This document shows, in pieces, positions 43,214 to 52,637 of a stretch of DNA of 64,000 nucleotides. Source of the stretch: Streptomyces dengpaensis. Lineage in GTDB: Bacteria > Actinomycetota > Actinomycetes > Streptomycetales > Streptomycetaceae. Every line of letters begins with the position of its first letter. Position 1 is the stretch's first letter. The stretch spans positions 3,224,001-3,288,000 of the forward strand of contig NZ_CP026652.1 in assembly GCF_002946835.1 (NCBI RefSeq), given 5' to 3'. The notes below the pieces were generated by a model. It was not told the origin of the DNA and ran no database searches. It was given only the letters and a program-made list of their open reading frames with translations. The translations under genes were made by a program, and so were the position numbers.

Positions 43214-44368
43214 TCACGGGCAGGGCTCGTGGCGGCCACGGAAGCGGCGGCGCTCCCCCTCCGTGGGCGAGGGCGCGTCCGCGAGGCGTACGACCGGGTC
43301 GTCGGGGCCCTCGCGTCCGGCGACCACGGGTTTCGCCGCGCGTACGGCCTTGGCCCGGTACTGGGCCGCGTCCGCGAGCCGGAACAGCCGACGGGCCGAG
43401 CGGACGGGCCCGATCGGGTCCTCGGTCGAGGCGACCCCGCACGCCACCCCTTCCCCCAGCTCCAACTCGGCGGCGCGGCGGCAGAGTTCATCGGCGATAC
43501 GGACCACCTCGTCGGCCGCAGGGCCCACCGCCAGCAGACAGAACTCGTCACCGCCGAGCCGGGCGGCGAGGGTGCCCGGGAGCATGGCCCCGCACAGGGA
43601 CAGCACGGATCCGAACCGCTCCAGGAGCCGGTCGCCGACCGCGTGCCCCCGGGTGTCGTTGACGCGCTTGAGCCCGTTGAGGTCGCAGACGACGAGACTG
43701 ATCACGACGCCGGCCGCCTTGTGCCGCTCGACGGCCTCGTCGAGGCGTACGTCCACGGCACGGCGGTTGGCGAGCCCGGTCAGGGCGTCCGTGAACGCGA
43801 GGCGCCTGACCTCCTCCAGGCGCTCGGTCTGGGCGATCCCGGCCGCGATGACGGAGGCGAGCACGGTCGCGAAGTCGGCGTCGGCCCGGTCGAAGACGGG
43901 GTCAGCGGCCGGGCGGGCCACATACAGCTCGCCCCAGGCGCGGCCGTTCAGCACGATCGGGGCGACGACGCAGCAGCCACGGCCGCGGCGGCGCAGGGCC
44001 GCGACGCGTTGATGGCAGTACCCGGCGGGGCCCGCCGCCGGCCCGTCGGCCGTCTCCACCCAGGCGTTGGGGCCGCCGCCCCCGGCCCAGCGTTCGTGCA
44101 GGAACTCGGTGATCTCCGGGAACTGGTGCACCGGGTAGGCCTCCCCCTCGGGGAATTCGACCTCGTCCGGGGCCCGCTCGCCCACATTGACGAGCACCCG
44201 CAGCCGGCCGAGTTCGCGCTCCCACATGGAGAGCGCGGCGAAGCTTCCGGCCAGCGCGTGGCACGCGCCGAGCGCCGCGGCCCGCCACGACTCGCGCGAG
44301 GTGTGCGCCGCCGCCATCCCCTGCGCGAGCGCCACCACGGCCTTCAGCCGTCTGTCCTCACCCATCAC
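43214..44368 (-). CDS. GAF-GGDEF diguanylate cyclase
   Basis: A 384-residue protein that should make cyclic di-GMP. Residues ~15-180 are a GAF sensor domain; ~190-350 a GGDEF domain with intact active site ARLGGDEFCLL (272-276). The inhibitory I-site RxxD expected 5 residues upstream is missing (PGTL instead), so product feedback may be absent. It has no membrane helix, so is cytosolic. In Streptomyces, cyclic di-GMP controls the switch from growth to sporulation through BldD. Probably corresponds to one of the Streptomyces Cdg proteins (CdgE by gene order, from memory). Confidence 0.9.
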   Translation of the reverse strand: MMGEDRRLKAVVALAQGMAAAHTSRESWRAAALGACHALAGSFAALSMWERELGRLRVLVNVGERAPDEVEFPEGEAYPVHQFPEITEFLHERWAGGGGPNAWVETADGPAAGPAGYCHQRVAALRRRGRGCCVVAPIVLNGRAWGELYVARPAADPVFDRADADFATVLASVIAAGIAQTERLEEVRRLAFTDALTGLANRRAVDVRLDEAVERHKAAGVVISLVVCDLNGLKRVNDTRGHAVGDRLLERFGSVLSLCGAMLPGTLAARLGGDEFCLLAVGPAADEVVRIADELCRRAAELELGEGVACGVASTEDPIGPVRSARRLFRLADAAQYRAKAVRAAKPVVAGREGPDDPVVRLADAPSPTEGERRRFRGRHEPCP

Positions 44369-44465
44369 TCCAGGCTAGGGATATTTGCCGCGATTTGGGA
44401 CATTGGTATGGCGAACAGGGGTCCGGGTGGGCGTACGCACCAGCTGCGGGCAGTCGTGCGTTCCC

Positions 44466-45296
44466 CTACTCCCCCGGCCACTCCGGCTTGCGCTTCTCGT
44501 TGAAGGCAGCCACGCCCTCCGCCCGGTCGCCCGAGAACGCCGTGGACCGCCAGGCGGCGTCCTCGACCTCCAGGCCGGCACGGAGATCCAGGCCGTGACC
44601 GAGACGCAGGGCACGCTTGGCGGCACGCAGCCCGACGGGCGAGTTCGCGGCGATACGGGCGCCGAGAGCAAGGGCTTCCGCCGTGTCCCGCCCTTCCTCC
44701 ACGAGCTGGTCCACGAGGCCCAACTCCCGTGCCTCGGCGGCCTCCAGGCGTCGCGCGGAGAAGATGAGCTCGGCGGCGCGGGCGGCGCCGACCCGGCGGG
44801 GCAGCAGCTGCGTACCGCCACCCCCGGGGATCACCCCGACGGACACCTCGGGCAGCCCGACGACCGCCGTACGGTCGGCCACGATCAGGTCGCACGACAG
44901 CGCCAGCTCGAAGCCGCCGCCCAGCGCGAAGCCGTGCACGGCGGCGATGGCCGGCATCGGCAGCTCCAGGACACCGGTGTACGCGGCCCGCGCGACCGGG
45001 CGCTGCCGCATCAGGTCGGCGTCGGTGAAGGAGTTGCGCTCCTTGAGGTCGGCGCCGACGCAGAACGCGCGCTCGTGGGTGGAGGTGAGCACGACCACGC
45101 GTACGTCGCGGTCGGCGGCGAGGGCCTCGCAGGCACCGGCGATCGACCGGGCCATGTCCGTGGACACGGCGTTCATGGCCTTGGGCCGGTCGAGGGCGAG
45201 CTCCGCGACGTACGCATGCCGCCGTACGACGACGAACTCCCCGAACCGCCGCTCGTCCCCTGGCTGCGACCCCTGCTCCGCCCCTAGCTGTGCCAC
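44466..45296 (-). CDS. Enoyl-CoA hydratase/isomerase family protein
   Basis: A 276-residue crotonase-fold protein. Oxyanion-hole segments: ERAFCVGADLKER and HGFALGGGFELALSCDLIVA; EVSVGVIPGGGGTQLLPRRVG carries the second catalytic Glu region. It fits enoyl-CoA hydration in fatty-acid or amino-acid catabolism; the substrate is not determined. GTG at 45296 is preferred because GGGAGGG lies just upstream. A palindrome with two GTTAAC arms sits 12-28 bases before the start. Confidence 0.9.
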   Translation of the reverse strand: MAQLGAEQGSQPGDERRFGEFVVVRRHAYVAELALDRPKAMNAVSTDMARSIAGACEALAADRDVRVVVLTSTHERAFCVGADLKERNSFTDADLMRQRPVARAAYTGVLELPMPAIAAVHGFALGGGFELALSCDLIVADRTAVVGLPEVSVGVIPGGGGTQLLPRRVGAARAAELIFSARRLEAAEARELGLVDQLVEEGRDTAEALALGARIAANSPVGLRAAKRALRLGHGLDLRAGLEVEDAAWRSTAFSGDRAEGVAAFNEKRKPEWPGE

Positions 45297-45308
45297 GACA
45301 CCCTCCCG

Positions 45309-45324
45309 GTTAACGCGGGTTAAC
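45309..45324. promoter_or_regulatory. GTTAAC-GCGG-GTTAAC inverted repeat
   Basis: Two GTTAAC arms (each itself palindromic) are separated by 4 bases immediately upstream of the enoyl-CoA hydratase ribosome-binding site. It stands out as AT-rich in GC-rich surroundings, so it may be an operator overlapping the promoter or the transcription start. Confidence 0.45.
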
Positions 45325-45502
45325 AACCGACGCCCCGATCATCGCAGCCCACGCCGCCCGACGAAACCCGTCCCCTCGCCCCGGTTGTCCTCTTTCGGGT
45401 GACATCCCGCCCAACCCCCGCCCGTCACCCTCAAACCACACATAGCCTGCGCACCGCCACGGCGCACTCGGGGGGGGTGCGGGCGCATTGGGGAGGACGG
45501 CC

Positions 45503-46123
45503 ATGACGAACCGAGAGACGACGCCACGACCTGCTCCCCTCTGGGGCGGCCCCGCCCGTGGGCGGCACCGCAGGCCCCGTCCGCGGCGGGTAGTGCTCGC
45601 CGTGGGGGGACTCGCGCTCGCGGCGGGAGCGTTGAGCCTGGCGCGGATGACACCCGAGTCGGTGGTCGCCGGTGGGGGCAGCGCGGAGGCGGAGCCGACC
45701 GGGGCCACCGTCACGGACACGGCGGGCAACGCCGTCACCACCGTCGAGGCCGCGCCCTCGGCAAACCCCGTGACCGCCACGGGGACCGTCGCGACGGGCC
45801 GGGCGAGCGCGGCCGGCGGGGCGAGCGCGACGCCCACCTCGGGCGTGGGCCTCGTACCGACACCGCCGCCGACCACGACACCGGCGGCCGTCCCGTCGCC
45901 TCGCGGGAGCGCCCCCGCGGCCGGCGCCGTACCGGACACCACCGGCATCCCCACCGGCCCCGTGACCACACCGCCCCCGGCCGCGACCGCTCCCGCCGCA
46001 CCCCGGCCCACTCCGAGCCCGACCACGCACGCCCCGGCCCCGCAGCCCGAGCCCTCAGGCATCTGCGTGCCGATCATCGGGATCTGCGTGAACGGCCTGG
46101 GGGCGCCGGTCGGCCCCCGCTAG
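45503..46123 (+). CDS. Pro/Thr/Ala-rich single-pass membrane protein
   Basis: A 206-residue protein without a known domain. An Arg-rich cytoplasmic N-terminus (RGRHRRPRPRR), one membrane helix (~30-48, VVLAVGGLALAAGALSLA), then ~130 residues dominated by Pro, Thr, Ala and Gly, and a C-terminus with two Cys (GICVPIIGICVNG). The exposed part is probably an extended, possibly glycosylated stalk. GGGGAGGACGGCC precedes the ATG. Convergent with the cyclase gene. Confidence 0.75.
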   Translation: MTNRETTPRPAPLWGGPARGRHRRPRPRRVVLAVGGLALAAGALSLARMTPESVVAGGGSAEAEPTGATVTDTAGNAVTTVEAAPSANPVTATGTVATGRASAAGGASATPTSGVGLVPTPPPTTTPAAVPSPRGSAPAAGAVPDTTGIPTGPVTTPPPAATAPAAPRPTPSPTTHAPAPQPEPSGICVPIIGICVNGLGAPVGPR

Positions 46124-46156
46124 CCCCGTCGTGTCAGGGCTCGTGGCCCCGTCGTG

Positions 46157-47320
46157 TCAGGACTCGCCCTCCCGGCGTGCCATAAGCCACGGTTCGATGA
46201 CGCCGAGGCCTCGTACCGGGCGTTGCCACATCGGCTGGAGGGCGAAGCGGTAGGAGGGGGGTTCCTCGCCCTCCTTCTCCGCGGTGGCCGCGGCCTCGGC
46301 GGCCTCCGCCTCGGAGGCGGGGGCCTCCCCGGTGCGGACAAGTTCCTCCGCGAAGGCGCCGTCCACCAGGACCGCGTCGCGTGGCGCTATCGACGTGAGG
46401 CGGCTCGCCAGGTTCACGGTCGTACCGAACACGTCACCCATACGGGTGGTCACTGTGCCGAAGGCGATGCCGACGCGCAGCTCCGGCATCGTCTCGTCGT
46501 TCGCCAGGGTCTCGATGAGCCGCAACGCGATCTCCGCGGCGACACCCGCGTCGTCCGCCGCGTACAGCACCTCGTCGCCCAGCGTCTTGATCAGACGGCC
46601 CCCGCGCGCGGCCACCAGGTCCGCGCACGTGGTCTCGAAGGCCTCGACGAGTTCGCCAAGCTCTTCCTCCTCCATGCGGCGCGTCAGCCGCGTGAAACCG
46701 ACGAGGTCCGCGAAGCCGACGGCGAGCCGGCGGTCGACCATCTCCTCGTCGTCCGCCGCCTGGACGACGCGTCCCGTCGCGGCGGCGAGCTGGCGCCGCC
46801 AGACGTAGACGATGAACTCCTCCAACTCTGGCAGCAGCAGCTCGATCAGGGGGTACGTCACCTCGGTGCGCGTCATCCCCGGTTCCGGCGGCTCGGTCAG
46901 GCCCTCCAGGAAGGAGTCGATCTGCCACTCGGCCAGGCGGGCGGTGGTCTGGCCGGTGGAACGGGCGACCTGGACCGCCATCGCCTCGCTGAGCAGGCCC
47001 GCCTCCACGAGACCGGCAAGGCGGCGCAGCGCGAGGACGTCGGCCTCCGTCAGGGCCTTGGCCTGGCCGATGTCGGCGAAGCCCATGGCCCGCCAGAAGC
47101 GGGATGCCAGTTCCATGGAGACGCCGGCGCTGCGGGCCGCCTGGAACGGGGTGTAGCGCCGCTCGGCGCCGAGGATGAGCTGCTCCAGGCGGAGCGCCAG
47201 GGGGTCCTCGCCGGAGTCCGGGTCGGTGTCCCGGTCAGTGTCCGGCCCGGCGGTACGGCCCTGCTCGCTGTCGGGGGCGGGGTGGGCACCCGTGTCGGAG
47301 CCGGTGTCGTCGACGGTCAC
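46157..47320 (-). CDS. cya: Class III adenylate cyclase
   Basis: A 387-residue cyclase making cAMP. N-terminal regulatory region (~40-190) includes a helix-turn-helix-like segment (YTPFQAARSAGVSMELASRFWRAMG) seen in actinobacterial cyclases. Catalytic domain ~196-370: metal Asp205 (FADLVGFT) and Asp249 (TLGDEVLY), base-specifying Lys245, and transition-state Asn303 and Arg307 (TTVNLASRL). All key residues are present. In Streptomyces, cAMP affects germination and antibiotic production. GTG start with GGAAGG upstream. BirA is encoded just upstream on the same strand. Confidence 0.92.
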   Translation of the reverse strand: MTVDDTGSDTGAHPAPDSEQGRTAGPDTDRDTDPDSGEDPLALRLEQLILGAERRYTPFQAARSAGVSMELASRFWRAMGFADIGQAKALTEADVLALRRLAGLVEAGLLSEAMAVQVARSTGQTTARLAEWQIDSFLEGLTEPPEPGMTRTEVTYPLIELLLPELEEFIVYVWRRQLAAATGRVVQAADDEEMVDRRLAVGFADLVGFTRLTRRMEEEELGELVEAFETTCADLVAARGGRLIKTLGDEVLYAADDAGVAAEIALRLIETLANDETMPELRVGIAFGTVTTRMGDVFGTTVNLASRLTSIAPRDAVLVDGAFAEELVRTGEAPASEAEAAEAAATAEKEGEEPPSYRFALQPMWQRPVRGLGVIEPWLMARREGES

Positions 47321-47420
47321 GCCTGCTGCCCTTCCGATCTGCCGCGGTCAGGTATCGACCGCGCTCAACTCTACGGCAGGTGTGCGCTGGCTCACTCCCG
47401 ACGCCCGGGGGGCTGATTCT

Positions 47421-47521
47421 CAGCCCGTCCGGCGTTTGAGGACGAGCGCGAAGCGCGACAGCGAGGGTCTGGGGGCGGAGCCCCCAGTTATGGGACGGGC
47501 AGGGGCGGAGGGGGCGAAAAA
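47421..47521 (+). repeat. Streptomyces dispersed repeat, copy C
   Basis: Best-preserved copy: CAGCCCGTCCGGCGTTTGAGG, GACGAGCGCGAAGCGCGAC, a CTGGGGGC-GGA-GCCCCCAG hairpin at 47469-47487, and the end GGGGCGGAGGGGGCGAAAA. It lies between birA and cya, just past the birA stop on the minus strand. Confidence 0.8.
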
Positions 47522-47528
47522 CCGCCCG

Positions 47529-48422
47529 CTACACGCCCCGCACATGCACCACATCTCCCGCCCCCACCGGCTCCTGCACACCCTCCCCGGTAGCGATGAC
47601 AAGACGCCCGTCGCCGTCCACCGCCACCGCCTCCCCGGTGATCGACTGCCCCCCGGGCAGCTCGGCCCGGACCACCCGGCCGAGCGTCGCGCAGCCGGCG
47701 GCGTACGTCTCCTGGAGGCCCGACGCGGCGGGATCGCCCCCGGCGGCACGCCAGCGTTCGTACCACTGCTCCAGGGAGCGCAGCACGGCCCGCAGCACGG
47801 TGTCCCGGTCCGTCGTGACGGCTCCCGCCAGCGCCAGCGAACCGGCCCCCGGCACGGGAAGCTCGTCCTCCTTGAGGGTGACGTTGATGCCGATGCCCAC
47901 CACCACCGCATCGGCCCCCGTCCGCTCGGCGAGGATGCCCCCGGCCTTCCGTTCCTCCCCGCCGACGGTCACCAGCAGGTCGTTGGGCCACTTGAGTGCC
48001 GTGTCGACACCGGCGGCCCGCGAGAGGGCCGTCGCGGCGGCCACGCCGGTGAGCAGCGGCAGCCAGCCCCAGCGCTCGACGGGGACCTGGGTGGGCCTGA
48101 GCAGGACGGAGAAGAAGAGGCCGGAGCGGGCCGGAGCCGTCCAGTTGCGGTCGAGGCGACCGCGCCCGGCGTTCTGCTCCTCGGCGACGAGGACGACACC
48201 CTCTCCGACGTCCTCCTTCGCGGCGTGGGCGACGAGGTCGGAGTTGGTGGACCCGGTGCGCTGGACCACCTGGACATCGCTCCAGAGCCCGCCGTCGCGG
48301 ACCAGCGCGCGGCGCAGGGCGGCTTCGTTGAGGGGTGGGCGGTCGAGGTCGGACCAGCGGCCCGGCCGCGGCTCACCGGGCTCGTCGGAGGGGCTGCCTT
48401 GTCCACCTGGTGGGGTCGTCAT
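47529..48422 (-). CDS. birA: Biotin protein ligase
   Basis: A 297-residue enzyme that activates biotin to biotinyl-AMP and attaches it to the carrier lysine of acyl-CoA carboxylase. Signature GRGRLDRNW (86-94), SGLFFSVLLRP, and KWPNDLLV with the conserved Lys. It lacks the N-terminal DNA-binding domain of E. coli BirA, so it is a group I ligase and not a repressor. It is divergent from pccB; accA, its main substrate, lies 4 kb away. Confidence 0.95.
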   Translation of the reverse strand: MTTPPGGQGSPSDEPGEPRPGRWSDLDRPPLNEAALRRALVRDGGLWSDVQVVQRTGSTNSDLVAHAAKEDVGEGVVLVAEEQNAGRGRLDRNWTAPARSGLFFSVLLRPTQVPVERWGWLPLLTGVAAATALSRAAGVDTALKWPNDLLVTVGGEERKAGGILAERTGADAVVVGIGINVTLKEDELPVPGAGSLALAGAVTTDRDTVLRAVLRSLEQWYERWRAAGGDPAASGLQETYAAGCATLGRVVRAELPGGQSITGEAVAVDGDGRLVIATGEGVQEPVGAGDVVHVRGV

Positions 48423-48673
48423 GCAACCACCCTAGGTTTGACGTCCTCCGCCCCGCGAGAAGGGGACGGATTCCGGTCCCTGCCGGGCTGAGTTTCCCGG
48501 GCGCTCAGGCCTGATCCGGAGACCTCGTTGACCGCTGAAACCAGAGGGGGAGTGTGGTAAACGCCGCACTGCCGAACCGAAGACACCCCACTACGCTACG
48601 GATGAGTAGCCGTCCCCACTTCTGAGCACCTCAACCCTCACATCCCTTAGAGCAGGCAGGGAGCCGCATCCCG
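48423..48673. promoter_or_regulatory. Divergent birA/pccB promoter region
   Basis: A 251-base gap with no gene. Promoters for both strands should lie here. A TTGACC hexamer near 48530 is a possible -35 for pccB, but no matching -10 at standard spacing is convincing. GCAGGCAGGGAGCCGC provides the pccB ribosome-binding site. Confidence 0.4.
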
Positions 48674-50266
48674 ATGTCCGAGCCGGAAGAGCTGCACCAC
48701 CCCGACATCCACACCACCGCGGGCAAGCTCGCTGACTTGCGGCGCCGTATCCAGGAGGCGACGCACGCCGGCTCGGAGCGCGCGGTCGAAAAGCAGCACG
48801 CCAAGGGCAAGTTGACGGCGCGTGAGCGGATCGAGCTGCTGATGGACGACGGGTCCTTCGTCGAGTTCGACGAGTTCGCGCGGCACCGGTCGACCGACTT
48901 CGGTCTGGAGAAGAACCGCCCGTACGGCGACGGTGTCGTCACCGGCTACGGCATGGTCGACGGCCGCCCGGTCGCGGTGTTCTCGCAGGACTTCACCGTC
49001 TTCGGCGGCGCCCTCGGCGAGGTCTTCGGCCAGAAGATCATGAAGGTGATGGACTTCGCGCTGAAGACCGGCTGCCCGGTCATCGGCATCAACGACTCTG
49101 GCGGCGCCCGCATCCAGGAAGGCGTCAGCGCCCTGGGCATGTACGGGGAGATCTTCCGCCGCAACACCCACGCCTCCGGCGTGATCCCGCAGATCAGCCT
49201 GGTCGTCGGGCCCTGCGCGGGCGGCGCGGTCTACTCCCCCGCGATCACCGACTTCACGATCATGGTCGACCAGACCTCGCACATGTTCATCACCGGCCCC
49301 GACGTCATCAAGACCGTCACCGGCGAGGACGTCGGCTTCGAGGAGCTGGGCGGCGCCCGGACCCACAACGCCACATCCGGCGTGGCCCATCACATGGCGG
49401 GCGACGAGAAGGACGCCATCGAGTACGTCAAGCAGCTGCTGTCCTACCTGCCGTCCAACAACCTCTCCGAGCCCCCGGTCTTCCCGGACGAGGCGGACCT
49501 CGCCCTCACGGACGAGGACCGCGAGCTGGACACGATCGTGCCGGACAGCGCGAACCAGCCCTACGACATGCACGCGGTGATCGAACACCTCCTGGACGAC
49601 TCCGAGTTCTTCGAGACGCAGCCGCTGTTCGCGCCGAACATCCTCACCGGCTTCGGACGGGTGGAGGGCCACCCCGTCGGCATCGTCGCCAACCAGCCGA
49701 TGCAGTTCGCGGGCTGCCTGGACATCGACGCGAGCGAGAAGGCCGCGCGTTTCGTCCGGACCTGCGACGCCTTCAACGTTCCCGTCATCACCTTCGTCGA
49801 CGTGCCCGGCTTCCTCCCGGGCGTCGACCAGGAGCACACCGGCATCATCCGCCGCGGCGCCAAGCTGATCTACGCCTACGCCGAGGCGACCGTCCCGCTG
49901 ATCACCGTCATCACCCGCAAGGCCTTCGGCGGCGCCTACGACGTCATGGGCTCCAAGCACCTCGGCGCCGACCTCAACCTCGCCTGGCCCACCGCCCAGA
50001 TCGCGGTGATGGGCGCGCAGGGCGCGGTCAACATCCTGCACCGCCGCACCATCGCCGCCGCCGAGGACCAGGAAGCCACCCGGGCCCGCCTCATCCAGGA
50101 GTACGAGGACACCCTCCTCAACCCCTACACGGCGGCCGAGCGCGGCTACATCGACGGCGTGATCATGCCGTCGCAGACCCGCTCCCACGTCGTACGCGGT
50201 CTGCGTCAGCTCCGTACGAAGCGGGAATCACTCCCTCCGAAGAAGCACGGCAACATCCCCCTCTAA
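48674..50266 (+). CDS. pccB: Acyl-CoA (propionyl-CoA) carboxylase beta subunit
   Basis: A 530-residue carboxyltransferase that moves CO2 from biotin on AccA to propionyl- or acetyl-CoA, giving methylmalonyl- or malonyl-CoA for polyketides and fatty acids. Crotonase-like N and C halves with oxyanion glycines in [11 protein letters not shown] and [10 protein letters not shown] (N half) and [16 protein letters not shown] (C half). Active-site residue Asp/Ile position 422-type selectivity cannot be judged reliably here. Followed 31 bases later by the epsilon subunit gene, as expected for actinobacterial acyl-CoA carboxylases. Confidence 0.96.
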   Translation: MSEPEELHHPDIHTTAGKLADLRRRIQEATHAGSERAVEKQHAKGKLTARERIELLMDDGSFVEFDEFARHRSTDFGLEKNRPYGDGVVTGYGMVDGRPVAVFSQDFTVFGGALGEVFGQKIMKVMDFALKTGCPVIGINDSGGARIQEGVSALGMYGEIFRRNTHASGVIPQISLVVGPCAGGAVYSPAITDFTIMVDQTSHMFITGPDVIKTVTGEDVGFEELGGARTHNATSGVAHHMAGDEKDAIEYVKQLLSYLPSNNLSEPPVFPDEADLALTDEDRELDTIVPDSANQPYDMHAVIEHLLDDSEFFETQPLFAPNILTGFGRVEGHPVGIVANQPMQFAGCLDIDASEKAARFVRTCDAFNVPVITFVDVPGFLPGVDQEHTGIIRRGAKLIYAYAEATVPLITVITRKAFGGAYDVMGSKHLGADLNLAWPTAQIAVMGAQGAVNILHRRTIAAAEDQEATRARLIQEYEDTLLNPYTAAERGYIDGVIMPSQTRSHVVRGLRQLRTKRESLPPKKHGNIPL

Positions 50267-50297
50267 GCCCCTGTAGACCCGGATCCTGGGAGCAGAC

Positions 50298-50507
50298 ATG
50301 ACGATCAAGGTCGTACGGGGAAATCCGACCCCGGAGGAGCTGGCCGCCGCCCTGGCGGTGGTCAGGGCGCGCGCCGCGGCGGCGGTCCCCACCCCGTCCG
50401 GCGCGCGCCGCGAGCCGGACTCCTGGGCGGACCCGGCCCGCATCGCCGCGCACCGGCTGCCCAAGCCGGGCCCGACGGCGTGGAGTCGCACCTTCTGGCC
50501 CGGCTAG
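50298..50507 (+). CDS. accE: Acyl-CoA carboxylase epsilon subunit
   Basis: A 69-residue protein that stabilises the alpha-beta complex. TIKVVRGNPTPEELAAALAVV at the N-terminus and the WADPARIAAHRLPKPGPTAWSRTFWPG end are family features. GGGAGCAGAC precedes the ATG. Its stop overlaps that of a convergent gene remnant in a shared CTAG. Confidence 0.92.
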   Translation: MTIKVVRGNPTPEELAAALAVVRARAAAAVPTPSGARREPDSWADPARIAAHRLPKPGPTAWSRTFWPG

Positions 50508-50743
50508 AGGACCGCTGACAGCACATCGGCCATCACCTGGTACCCCGCGTCGTCGGGGTGCAGGTGGTCGCCGAAGTCGTACGACGGGTGCAGCCGGTCC
50601 GGGTCCGCCGGATCGGCCAGTACCCGGTTGAGGTCGACGACCGCGTCATACCCCCCCGAGCACCGGATCCACTCGTTGAGCTCATGGCTCACCTTGGCCG
50701 CGCGCTCGCCCCAGTCCGCCGCAGCAGGGCGGCGAGGCCGCAC
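50504..50743 (-). pseudogene. C-terminal remnant of an SGNH/GDSL hydrolase
   Basis: About 79 codons match only the C-terminal part of SGNH/GDSL esterases: LNEWIRCSGGYDAVVDLNRVLADPADPDRLHPSYDFGDHLHPDDAGYQVMADVL, which includes the catalytic D-x-x-H (DHLHPDDAGY). The N-terminal GDS block is absent in every frame upstream to 50910. It therefore looks like a decayed or truncated gene. It is convergent with accE and shares its CTAG stop. Confidence 0.7.
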
Positions 50744-50790
50744 GGCACCTCGGCGCCGACCTCATCGGGGTCACTAATGGAATTAGCGTA

Positions 50791-50803
50791 CCGTTTAAAA
50801 CGG
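50791..50803. promoter_or_regulatory. CCGTTT-A-AAACGG inverted repeat
   Basis: A 13-bp palindrome in an AT-rich island upstream of the small membrane protein gene; a half-site-like CCGTTTAC recurs at 50814-50821. It is a candidate operator, perhaps for the lost hydrolase or for the gene downstream. Confidence 0.45.
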
Positions 50804-50910
50804 GACTGGAGTGCCGTTTACTCCGTCGAACTCAAGCTGAGCTCAAGCCGAGCACAAGTTGAGTACGCGTACTCAGGCGCCCCCCATCACGTCGCCGCAA
50901 GCTCGACACC

Positions 50911-51039
50911 ATGCTGTGGTCCGACCCAGAGAACGAGCCCCCCAAGGAACTCCGCGACATGCAGGACATGTTGCGGCGGCTGGGCGTTCTCATGGCGCTG
51001 GCCATGGTGCTGGCGATGATCGTGATCGGGGTGAGATGA
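50911..51039 (+). CDS. Small single-pass membrane protein (42 residues)
   Basis: A 42-residue protein: acidic/proline-rich start ([20 protein letters not shown]), a basic RR, and one hydrophobic helix ([17 protein letters not shown]) ending VR. Similar tiny proteins occur at this position beside maf in other Streptomyces as far as I recall. No Shine-Dalgarno is clear. It ends 34 bases before maf. It may belong to the acyl-CoA carboxylase operon, but function is unknown. Confidence 0.7.
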   Translation: MLWSDPENEPPKELRDMQDMLRRLGVLMALAMVLAMIVIGVR

Positions 51040-51073
51040 GCCCTCGGGGACCCTCCGCCGATACGCTGACCGC

Positions 51074-51694
51074 ATGACCGATCAGCCGCGCCGCCGCCTC
51101 GTGCTCGCCTCGCAGTCCCCCGCCCGGCTCAACCTGCTGCGGCAGGCCGGCCTCGACCCCGAGGTGATCGTGAGCGGGGTCGACGAGGACGCCGTCACCG
51201 CCCCGACCCCCGCCGAACTCGCCCTCGCGCTGGCCGAGGCGAAGGCCTCCCACGTGGCGGCGAAGCCCGAGGTGCAGGGCGCACTGGTGATCGGCTGCGA
51301 CTCGGTGCTCGAACTGGACGGCGAGGCGCTCGGCAAGCCCGCGGACACCGAGGAGGCCGTCGCCCGCTGGAAGTCGATGCGCGGCCGGGCCGGGATCCTC
51401 CAGACGGGGCACTGCATCTACGACACGGCGGCCAAGCGCTACGCCTCGGGGACCGCGTCCACCGTGGTCCGCTTCGGCGACCCGACCGACGCCGAGATCG
51501 CCGCGTACGTCGCCTCGGGCGAACCCCTCTACGTGGCGGGCGCGTTCACCCTGGACGGCCTGTCGGCCCCGTTCATCGACGGCATCGACGGCGACCACGG
51601 CAACGTCATCGGGATCTCGCTGCCGCTGGTCCGCCGGCTGCTGGCCCAATTGGGCATCGGCATCACGGAGTTGTGGACGCCGCAGGAGAAGTAG
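51074..51694 (+). CDS. maf: Maf-type nucleoside triphosphate pyrophosphatase
   Basis: A 206-residue house-cleaning pyrophosphatase acting on non-canonical or modified NTPs (dTTP/UTP-type or m7GTP-type). Starts [22 protein letters not shown], the S-x-S-x-R-x-x-L-L motif; other conserved motifs are [23 protein letters not shown], and the catalytic [25 protein letters not shown] box lies 6 bases before the ATG, so the transcript may be leaderless. The position near accD/accE is conserved in actinobacteria. Confidence 0.93.
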   Translation: MTDQPRRRLVLASQSPARLNLLRQAGLDPEVIVSGVDEDAVTAPTPAELALALAEAKASHVAAKPEVQGALVIGCDSVLELDGEALGKPADTEEAVARWKSMRGRAGILQTGHCIYDTAAKRYASGTASTVVRFGDPTDAEIAAYVASGEPLYVAGAFTLDGLSAPFIDGIDGDHGNVIGISLPLVRRLLAQLGIGITELWTPQEK

Positions 51695-51730
51695 GGACCG
51701 CGGGGTACGTGGTACCTCGGGGGTACGTGG

Positions 51731-52231
51731 TCAGGAGGCCGACGGGGCCGGGGGTGCCGGAGGTGCGATCGGGACCCCTCCCCCGTTGTCGCCGTTCTTG
51801 CCGTCCTCGGGCGCGGCGCCTCCCGCGGGACCGGCGCCCTCGCGGCGGTCGTACGCCATCAGCGTGAACACGATCAGCCCGAGCACCACCATCATGAAGG
51901 CGAACGCGCCCCAGCCCACCAGGCCCACCGTGAACGCGCCGAGCAGCCCGTGCACCACGGCGGCGCTGATGAGGAGGATGCGGCCGACCACGCGTGGGGC
52001 GCGGTCGCGCAGCGCGATCAGCAGGGCGGCGAGGCCGCACGCCGCGAAGTAGAGGCCGAAGACCAGGCCCCCGACCTTCGACGAGACGGACATCATGTCC
52101 GGGTCGAGGCCAGCCAGGGACATGTCCTGGCGGTCGACGACCATGCCGAGGAACCAGTTCAGCGCCGCTATGCCGACCGCCTCGGCGAAGAGCACGATCG
52201 CCGCCACCCACGCAACCGGCCTGCGCACCAC
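51731..52231 (-). CDS. Conserved four-helix membrane protein
   Basis: A 166-residue membrane protein with about four helices (~8-30, ~50-72, ~80-100, ~103-125) and a Gly/Pro/Ala-rich tail. No family recognised. GTG at 52231 (or the adjacent GTG at 52228) is chosen: a longer open frame extends upstream to 52417, but it contains a TTA codon, rare in Streptomyces genes, and unlikely low-complexity sequence. GGTGGGG lies upstream of this start. Confidence 0.75.
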   Translation of the reverse strand: MVRRPVAWVAAIVLFAEAVGIAALNWFLGMVVDRQDMSLAGLDPDMMSVSSKVGGLVFGLYFAACGLAALLIALRDRAPRVVGRILLISAAVVHGLLGAFTVGLVGWGAFAFMMVVLGLIVFTLMAYDRREGAGPAGGAAPEDGKNGDNGGGVPIAPPAPPAPSAS

Positions 52232-52637
52232 CGGTCCCCACCCACTTCCCAGTGCCGTTAACCCAAGTACGCCAGATCGCCGCCCGGCCACCCCTCGACG
52301 GGGTCCTTCGAGCCGCGGACTTTCTTCAGCAGCCCGAACGCTACTAACGGGTAAACCCAGGGACAAGGGTTCTGCCACGGGCAAAGAATCGTTGGGCCAT
52401 TCGTAGGGACTCCACAAAGAAACGCTGTGGGGCGCAGCACTGAGTCACAGAGACCTTGACCACACCGGCGGGCTAGGGTTCTGGGAAGGATTCCTGCGTG
52501 CCTCGGCGCGACAAGGGATTTCGCGGGTCGGGCGAGCCTCGCATCACGCTCCGTGTGGGCAAGCTCACCACAGTGGACGGGTCGAAAGGTCGTGTCGGCT
52601 GTCCCTAAACTCGGCTTGTTTCAAGGAGGGAGCCATC
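52232..52637. other. Divergent promoter gap upstream of accA
   Basis: 406 bases with no supported gene. A TTGACC element at about 52456 and a TAGGGT downstream of it are at short spacing; TAAACT at 52603-52608 is another -10 candidate. CAAGGAGGGAGCCATC at 52622-52637 is the accA ribosome-binding site. The accA message probably has a leader of at least 30 bases. Confidence 0.45.

Noticed and set aside
52232..52417. N-terminal extension of the four-helix membrane protein to 52417
   Set aside because: The extension includes a TTA codon and low-complexity sequence, and lacks a ribosome-binding site; GTG at 52231 is better supported.
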